Shown here piece by piece: positions 58,760 through 64,000 of a DNA stretch of 64,000 bases. The stretch is taken from positions 120,570 through 184,569 of the forward strand of contig JACPVI010000057.1 of NCBI GenBank assembly GCA_016191815.1, read 5' to 3'. Both the position numbers and the translations under genes were made by a program. The DNA comes from Myxococcales bacterium. Lineage in GTDB: Bacteria; Myxococcota; Myxococcia; Myxococcales; Myxococcaceae. How positions within the stretch are numbered: position 1 is the first letter of the stretch; each line of letters opens with the position of its first letter. Below the pieces are notes generated by a model. That model worked only from the letters and a program-made list of their open reading frames with translations, was not told where the DNA came from and did no database searches.

Positions 58760-61414
58760 ATGACCGCGAATGACCAGGTGCCGCTGCCGCCCAGCGGCGC
58801 GCGCGTCACCACCACCGCCTGCGACTACTGCATCGTCGCCTGCGGCTACAAGGTCTTCACCTGGCCGGTGGGCACCGAGGGGGGGGGCCTCGCCTCGCAG
58901 AACGCGCTGGGAGTCGACTTTCCCGCCCCGGCGCTCTCGGGGCGGTGGATCAGCCCGAGTCAGCACACCGTCGTCCGCATCGGCGGCCAACCGCACCACG
59001 CGGTGATCATCGCGGACCCCGACGCCACCGTCGTCAACCGCGGCGGCAATCACAGCATCCGCGGCGGCACCCTGGCTCAAAAGTGCTACCGGGAAGACGG
59101 GCCAACCCGCGACCGGCTGAAGACGCCGCTCTTGCGCGTCGGCGGCAAGCTGACGCCCGTCTCCTGGGACACCGCCCTCGGCGTCATGGCCGGCGTCTCC
59201 AAGCACGTGCTGCATGAGCACGGCGAGATGGCCTGGGGCATGAAGACCTACTCGTACCAGTACTTCGAGAACACCTACGCCATCTCCAAGCTCGCGTTCG
59301 AGTCGGTCAAGACGCCCTGCTACTCGGAGCACGACAAGCCGGGCCCTGGCAACGACACCGCCGGCATGGACGACGCCGGGCTGATCACCTTCAGCGCGTC
59401 CTACGAGGACTACTCGCTGGCCGACGTCATCTACATCTCGGGGACTGATCCCTGGGAGACGAAGACTGTCCTCTTCACCGAGTGGATGATGAAGGGGGGC
59501 GCCAAGCTCATCTTCGCCATGCCGCGGCGCACCACCGGCGTCGCCTGGGCCGAGCGAAATGGCGGCCTCTTCCTCCAGGTCAAGCCCGGCACCGACACGC
59601 TACTGCACCTGGCGATGACTCGGCTCATCCTGGAGCAGGGCTGGCAGGACCAGGAGTTCATCGACCGCTGGGTGGCCAATACCTGGGAGATCGACACCGG
59701 CTTCGGCCGCGGCGTCCGCAACACTCCCTGGCAGTGGCGCACCACCTGGGGCCGCAGCGGCGCCGTCTCCTTCGAGGACTACAAGAAGTGGCTGCTCGGC
59801 TACAAGTACGCCGAGCTCGACCGCGCCGCCGAGATCTCCGGCGTCAGCGCCGGCGCGATTCGCCGCGCCGCCGAGTTGCTGTCCAAACCCGTTTCCGGCA
59901 AGCGGCCCAAGGCCTCGTTCTGCTTCGAGAAGGGTTGCTACTGGTCGAACAACTACCTCAACACCGCTTCGCTGGCGAACCTGGGGCTTGTCTGCGGGGC
60001 TGGCAACCGCCCCGGGCAGGTCGTCTCGCGCGGCGGCGGCCATCAGCGCGGCTGGGCCTCGAACGCGGCCGCCTACCCCATCACCCAGTCCCCCGAGAAG
60101 CTGCCCGGGCGCCGGCGAAAGGAGATCGACCTGGACCGCTGGGTGGAGGCGGGCCAGCTCCGCTTCGCCTACGTCATCGGAACGACGTGGGCCCAAGCCA
60201 TGGCGGCGTCCCAGGAGCTGGCCGGCACTTTCCGCCGGCTGACCCGCGGCAACCCTCACCAGATCGCTTCGGCGGACGCCAGCGCGGCCGTGGAGGCGCT
60301 CAAGCGGCGGGTGGACTCGGGCGGCATGGCGATCGTCCACCAGGACATCTACCTGGTCGACCCCATCGGCTCCGAGCTCGCTGACATCGTCCTGCCCGCG
60401 GCCGCCTGGGGTGAGGACGACTTCACCCGCGCCAATGGCGAGCGGCGCATGCGCCTGTACTCGAAGTTCTATGACCCGCCCGGGGCAGCAAAGCCCGACT
60501 GGTGGATCATCGCCCAGTTCGCCCGGCGGATGGGCTTCGAGGGCTACGACTGGGAAGACTCAAACGACGTCTTCGTCGAGGGGGCGCGCTTCTCCCGCGG
60601 CGGCATGCTGAACTACCACCCGCTGGTCGCCCACGCGAAACAGCTCGGCCGGCGGCCCCACGAGCTGCTCCGGGAGATGGGCACCACCGGCATCCAGCTC
60701 CCGGCACGGCTCATCAAGGGGGAGCTGGTCGGGACCAAGCGGCTGCACGACCCATCGAACGAGATCGGCACCCCCGAGGGGCCGACCGTCCACAGCCAGT
60801 GGCTGTACGCGTTCAACACCCACAGCGGCAAGGCGCTCTTGCACAAGACGCCCTGGGAGATCTTCGCCGACTTCTACGAGCGGATCACGCCCAAGGGCGA
60901 CGAGGTCTGGGTCTCCAACGGGCGCATCAACGAGATCTGGCAGTCCTCCTTTGACGACCAGCGCAAGCCCTACCTCAAGCGGCGCTTCCCGGACACGTTC
61001 GTGGAGATTCACCCGCAGGACGCAAAGGCGCGCGGCATCGAATCGGGCGACGTGGTGGAGATCTGGAGCGACGACGTCCTGGTGCAGACCGGCGGCTTCG
61101 TGGGGATGGAGGGCGAGGACCTCCTGAGCTTCCAGCAGCTCGAACAGAAGGGACACATCCGAGTCGGGAAGGGCTCGTGCCGCGCGGTCGCCGTCGTGAC
61201 GGATGCAGTGCGGCCCGGAGGCGTGTTCACCAACTTTCTGTGGCCCGGATCCCCGGTCAACAGCCTGGTGCATCGGGTTCCGGACCCGATCACCAGCCGC
61301 TACCGGTTCAAGCTGGCCAAGGGGCGCCTGCGGAAGGTGGGCGAGTCACCCTACAAGCGCTCGTTCGAAGCGATGACGTTTGCGCCACGACCAGTGATGC
61401 CAAGGGCGACGTGA
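58760..61414 (+). CDS. AioA-type molybdopterin oxidoreductase, candidate iodate reductase-like catalytic subunit
   Basis: An 884-residue DMSO-reductase-superfamily protein. The N-terminus matches arsenite oxidase large subunit: C21-x2-C24-x3-C28 plus Ser99 (NHSIRGG) should bind a 3Fe-4S cluster. SYEDYSLADVIYISGTDPWET and GGGHQRGW are further AioA-clade segments. From remembered family alignments, arsenite-site Arg419 and His423 correspond to Arg424 and His428, but His195 and Glu203 correspond to Ala201 and Thr210, so arsenite oxidation is doubtful. No signal peptide: it should be co-exported with the Rieske subunit. With two di-heme peroxidases adjacent, the gene set equals that of idrABP1P2 iodate reductase loci. 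The substrate remains inferred. Confidence 0.85.
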   Translation: MTANDQVPLPPSGARVTTTACDYCIVACGYKVFTWPVGTEGGGLASQNALGVDFPAPALSGRWISPSQHTVVRIGGQPHHAVIIADPDATVVNRGGNHSIRGGTLAQKCYREDGPTRDRLKTPLLRVGGKLTPVSWDTALGVMAGVSKHVLHEHGEMAWGMKTYSYQYFENTYAISKLAFESVKTPCYSEHDKPGPGNDTAGMDDAGLITFSASYEDYSLADVIYISGTDPWETKTVLFTEWMMKGGAKLIFAMPRRTTGVAWAERNGGLFLQVKPGTDTLLHLAMTRLILEQGWQDQEFIDRWVANTWEIDTGFGRGVRNTPWQWRTTWGRSGAVSFEDYKKWLLGYKYAELDRAAEISGVSAGAIRRAAELLSKPVSGKRPKASFCFEKGCYWSNNYLNTASLANLGLVCGAGNRPGQVVSRGGGHQRGWASNAAAYPITQSPEKLPGRRRKEIDLDRWVEAGQLRFAYVIGTTWAQAMAASQELAGTFRRLTRGNPHQIASADASAAVEALKRRVDSGGMAIVHQDIYLVDPIGSELADIVLPAAAWGEDDFTRANGERRMRLYSKFYDPPGAAKPDWWIIAQFARRMGFEGYDWEDSNDVFVEGARFSRGGMLNYHPLVAHAKQLGRRPHELLREMGTTGIQLPARLIKGELVGTKRLHDPSNEIGTPEGPTVHSQWLYAFNTHSGKALLHKTPWEIFADFYERITPKGDEVWVSNGRINEIWQSSFDDQRKPYLKRRFPDTFVEIHPQDAKARGIESGDVVEIWSDDVLVQTGGFVGMEGEDLLSFQQLEQKGHIRVGKGSCRAVAVVTDAVRPGGVFTNFLWPGSPVNSLVHRVPDPITSRYRFKLAKGRLRKVGESPYKRSFEAMTFAPRPVMPRAT

Positions 61415-61425
61415 GAGGTGAGCGA

Positions 61426-62163
61426 ATGAGAAGACGAGCTCGGGTGGGCCGAGGGCTGGGCGCAGACGTGCGGCGGGCGGCCGCCTTGTGGGTTGTGCTG
61501 CTCGGCGTTGCGGGCGCTGACACCGCCGTCGCCGCCGGTGCCCCCGCGCTGCGGCTCAGCGACTCATCGAGCGCCGGGGCCGAGGGGAAGAAGGTCCCGG
61601 GAAAGTCGCCGGCGCCGGACTCCTCGAGGAAGGGCGGGGCCACCGGCGTCATCCTCGGTCGCGTCGCCGCCAAGCCGGCCCGCTACCAGGCCAACACGGT
61701 CGTCTACCTCGATGGGTTGAACGGCGCCTTCGCCCCACCGAGCAAGCCGGTGCAGGTCGACCAGAAGGGGATGCAGTTCGAGCCGCGCGTGCTCGCCGTC
61801 CTCAAGGGTACGACGGTGGAGTTCCTCAACAGCGACCCGGCCGAGCACAACGTCTACACGCCAGACGCTGAGAAGTACGACCTCGGCAAGTGGGGCCAGG
61901 GCGACAGGCGCACCCACACCTTCCACAAGGCCGGCGCGTACACCCAGCTCTGCAAGTTCCACCCGGCGATGATCGGACACATCGTCGTCCTCGACAATCC
62001 ACACTTCGCAGTGACGGCCGCCGATGGCTCCTTCCAGATTGCCGGCGTCCCGGCCGGGGAGCACACCGTCACCGTCTGGCACGAGCGGCTCAAGGCCCAG
62101 CCTTTGAAAGTCACCATCCAGGCGGGCCAGACCGCCGAAGTGGAGATCCCCCTATCGCGCTAG
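61426..62163 (+). CDS. Second secreted cupredoxin-like protein
   Basis: A 245-residue protein from ATG 61426 with a hydrophobic signal region (residues about 20-38) and a Ser/Gly/Lys linker. The cupredoxin domain has His141 (AEHNVYT), Cys176, His179 and Met182 (CKFHPAM), a complete type-1 copper set, followed by a small beta module (DGSFQIAGVPAGEHTVTVWHERL). It is distant from the first cupredoxin of the operon. A periplasmic electron donor or acceptor role is likely. Confidence 0.85.
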   Translation: MRRRARVGRGLGADVRRAAALWVVLLGVAGADTAVAAGAPALRLSDSSSAGAEGKKVPGKSPAPDSSRKGGATGVILGRVAAKPARYQANTVVYLDGLNGAFAPPSKPVQVDQKGMQFEPRVLAVLKGTTVEFLNSDPAEHNVYTPDAEKYDLGKWGQGDRRTHTFHKAGAYTQLCKFHPAMIGHIVVLDNPHFAVTAADGSFQIAGVPAGEHTVTVWHERLKAQPLKVTIQAGQTAEVEIPLSR

Positions 62164-62178
62164 CACGGAGGCCGCGTC

Positions 62179-62715
62179 ATGGAATCGGGCGAAACGCAGC
62201 GAGGCGTGCCATATCTCTGCGGACTCTGCGGCTACCTGGGCCGTTCGCCCGAGCTGTCGGCCTGTGCCGCCTGCGCGGCAACCGGCGACCATCTCGCGTT
62301 GCTGGACGAGGCACGGGCAGCGGCGCTCTCGCCCAGCCTTGCACGATTCCTCGAGTGGGATGCCGATGCGCTCGCGATTCTCGACCGGGTGCCTGAGGGC
62401 TTCGTGCGCGACCTGGTTCGGCGGCGCGTCGAGAAGCGAGCCCGGGAGCAGGGCCGGACCGCCGTCGACCGAGCCGACATCGAGACCAAGCTCGGCCAGT
62501 GGTCCACCGCCTCGGTCAGCTTGACCCCCTCGCTCGCCTGGGAGCCGGACGCCTGGACCCGCATCAGCCGCGTCCCGGACAGCGTCCGCGGCATGGTCAT
62601 CGTCGAGGTCGAGCGCGAGGCTCGGCGGCGCGGCGACACCTCGGTCACCGCGGCAGCAATTGACGCGGCGGTGCAGAGGTGGAGCGCGGCCCGGGTTTTT
62701 CACTCCGCGGGGTAG
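62179..62715 (+). CDS. Zinc-ribbon protein with two PCP_red-like domains
   Basis: A 178-residue cytosolic protein. The N-terminus has CxxC-x14-CxxC (YLCGLCGYLGRSPELSACAAC), a rubredoxin- or zinc-ribbon-like site. Two copies of the PCP_red motif follow (WDADALAILDRVPEGFVRDLVRRRVEKRARE and WEPDAWTRISRVPDSVRGMVIVEVEREAR), the small domain known from light-independent protochlorophyllide reductase subunit B and from assorted metal/redox proteins. Two tandem copies outside photosynthesis genes is unusual. A maturation or regulatory role for the redox operon is possible. Confidence 0.72.
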   Translation: MESGETQRGVPYLCGLCGYLGRSPELSACAACAATGDHLALLDEARAAALSPSLARFLEWDADALAILDRVPEGFVRDLVRRRVEKRAREQGRTAVDRADIETKLGQWSTASVSLTPSLAWEPDAWTRISRVPDSVRGMVIVEVEREARRRGDTSVTAAAIDAAVQRWSAARVFHSAG

Positions 62716-62733
62716 CGGCGGCGGCCAGGTCGA

Positions 62734-63696
62734 ATGGGGCTCGTGCCACTCAAGATCCTTGGCTTCTCCAGCACCGCGATCGGCATCTTCGTGGCCCTGG
62801 GCGCCTACCTGTTCCAGCTCTCGGGCGGCGCGGGCTTCGCCACCGCCTCGGGCGAAGTCTCTGCGGAGGCGGGCGAGCAAGTCTTCTGGAGCAAGGGCAA
62901 GTGCTCGACCTGCCACAGCATCGGCGACGAGGGCTCGGCGGTCCGCTGCCCCAACTTCGGCGTGAAGCCGCCGCAGTTCAATGAGCCGGTCGGCCTGCGC
63001 GCGGCGAAGCGCAAGCCGGGCTTGAGCGCCGTCGAGTACCTCGTCGAGTCGGTGTACGACCCGGGCGCCTTTGTCGTCCCTGGTTTCCCGACTGGGGTGA
63101 TGACGCCGATCCACCAGCCGCCGATCGGGCTCACCGACGAGGAGATCCGCTCGGTCCTGCTGTTCCTCATCGCCAAGTCCGGGCTCGACGCCGACGAGGT
63201 GGTCACGCAGCAGATCGCCTCCGCCCAGCGGCGCTTCGCCGGTCGCGCTCCCGCGGTCGCGGCCAACCAAGGCGGCGCCTCGCTCAGGCTCCCCGAGGGC
63301 GACGCCGAGGAGGGGCTGAGGGTGTTCCAGACGATGCGGTGCTTCCAGTGCCACAAGGTCCAAGGAGTGGCGCTGGATGTGCCCGAGCTCTCGCCGGAGC
63401 AACTGGAGGCCAGCGTCGGCCCGGAGCTGACCGGCATCGGCGCGGTCCAGACCCAGCACTACCTGCTCGAGTCGATTCTCAACCCCAACGCGGTGATCCT
63501 CCCCGACCCTTCACCGGACCAGAAATACAGCGAGGAGGGCGCGTCCAAGATGCCGAGCTTCGGCGCCTCGATGACTTTCCAGGAGGCCATCGACCTGGTC
63601 GCCTTCCTCGGCTCCCTCAAGGAGGCGCCAGCAGCCGGAGGGGGCCTGCTCCAGCCAACCGCCGAGTCGAGGCCGGCGCAGGGGGCGGCGCCATGA
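62734..63696 (+). CDS. Membrane-anchored di-heme c-type cytochrome
   Basis: A 320-residue protein with one N-terminal membrane helix (residues about 8-29) and two heme sites, CSTCH (57-61) and CFQCH (203-207), each in a cytochrome-c fold; Met candidates include GVMTP and KMPSF. It should link the periplasmic enzyme to the membrane quinone pool or another complex. It is the last operon gene fully in the window. Confidence 0.9.
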   Translation: MGLVPLKILGFSSTAIGIFVALGAYLFQLSGGAGFATASGEVSAEAGEQVFWSKGKCSTCHSIGDEGSAVRCPNFGVKPPQFNEPVGLRAAKRKPGLSAVEYLVESVYDPGAFVVPGFPTGVMTPIHQPPIGLTDEEIRSVLLFLIAKSGLDADEVVTQQIASAQRRFAGRAPAVAANQGGASLRLPEGDAEEGLRVFQTMRCFQCHKVQGVALDVPELSPEQLEASVGPELTGIGAVQTQHYLLESILNPNAVILPDPSPDQKYSEEGASKMPSFGASMTFQEAIDLVAFLGSLKEAPAAGGGLLQPTAESRPAQGAAP

Positions 63697-64000
63697 GCGC
63701 GCGGCGCACACACCCCTCACCCCGGCCCTCCGCGGGCACGGAAGCCCGGGCTACCCGCCCGGGATCCGGGAACGCGGCACGCGAGCTGGGGGTCCAGGCC
63801 GGGCTACAGGCCCTTGCCGCGACGGCGAGCGGCGCCCGAAGCGCGCGGCGAGTCGAGCCCCCTAGAGCACCGATCGGGTTGGGGGGCCGTCGCGAGAGCG
63901 GCGAGACCGAAGCGAGGCCGGCGCCTGAGGAGCGAGCACCGGAGGCGTGCTGTTTGGCCCGTCGAGGAGCACAGCGACGAGGCCCTGGGCTGCGTATGTC
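63697..64000. other. Window edge, no clear gene
   Basis: An ATG overlapping the cytochrome stop (63693) opens a frame that runs to the edge, but its product is Arg/Ala/Pro-rich with little hydrophobic patterning, so a coding call is not supported. The stretch is GC-rich, with short palindromes such as GCCCGGGC; otherwise I see nothing definite. Confidence 0.35.

Noticed and set aside
58760..61414. Simple annotation as arsenite oxidase large subunit
   Set aside because: Two of four arsenite-pocket residues appear replaced and two di-heme peroxidases are encoded alongside, which fits iodate-reductase-like loci better; substrate left open.
63693..64000. Gene overlapping the last cytochrome stop and running off the window
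   Set aside because: The product is low-complexity Arg/Ala/Pro/Gly and lacks hydrophobic patterning; chance open frame in very GC-rich DNA is likely.
1..64000. CRISPR array or rRNA operon
   Set aside because: No regularly spaced short direct repeats other than the coding EGF and LamG repeats, and no rRNA-like stretch was seen.

Overview
The window is uniformly high in G+C with strong GC3 bias and looks like a chromosome segment from a Myxococcota (myxobacterial-type) bacterium. Several traits point that way: secreted proteins ending in Cys / membrane segment / Arg-rich tails like MYXO-CTERM, a REC-DUF4388 regulator, a Ser/Thr-kinase-like protein with PEGA repeats, an MshEN-domain protein, many one- and two-component regulators, and EGF-repeat lipoproteins. 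Genus cannot be decided from the sequence alone.

Layout. 1-8 kb: two small membrane proteins, then a regulatory run with a seven-domain hybrid histidine kinase, a second kinase and a FecR-like protein. 8-19.5 kb: a GEMM-like (c-di-GMP/cGAMP class) riboswitch candidate ahead of a secreted beta-propeller protein, then a tightly packed three-gene surface operon (Ig-like protein, SdrB-type/beta-barrel outer membrane protein, giant MYXO-CTERM-like protein). 19.5-35.5 kb: housekeeping and regulatory genes (REC-DUF4388, MshEN, a Phd/VapC toxin-antitoxin pair with an operator on its promoter, a pseudokinase, HtrA, a methyltransferase-ureohydrolase-quinone oxidoreductase operon, YceI, YacG, a PHP phosphatase, a PDZ-bearing flippase-like protein, and a ribbon-helix-helix pair).

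35.59-46.06 kb: an integrative element of about 10.5 kb. It sits inside the anticodon loop of a host tRNA-Met(CAT) gene and has split it: the 3' half lies at 35555-35596 and the 5' half at 46049-46089, and the halves' acceptor strands are perfectly complementary. The element brings its own complete tRNA-Met (45878-45951). It encodes a tyrosine recombinase, an XRE regulator, an archaeo-eukaryotic-type primase, an EGF/LamG lipoprotein cargo gene and several proteins I do not recognise. A small palindromic insertion with a 9-bp target duplication sits in its left end.

46.2-50.6 kb: a DUF255/thioredoxin-like lipoprotein, a small secreted Cys protein, and an anti-sigma/ECF sigma pair. 50.7-63.7 kb: a histidine kinase and an NtrC-type sigma54 activator, then a well-matched sigma54 promoter and a nine-gene periplasmic redox operon: di-heme cytochrome lipoprotein, cupredoxin-like protein, two MauG/cytochrome-c-peroxidase-type di-heme proteins, a Tat Rieske protein, an AioA-type molybdopterin oxidoreductase, a second cupredoxin, a zinc-ribbon/PCP_red protein and a membrane-anchored di-heme cytochrome. 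Molybdoenzyme plus Rieske plus two di-heme peroxidases is the composition of iodate reductase (idrABP1P2) loci. The AioA-type protein keeps the 3Fe-4S ligands but appears to lack two of the four arsenite-site residues. My leading interpretation is therefore an Idr-like or novel oxyanion redox system under two-component/sigma54 control.
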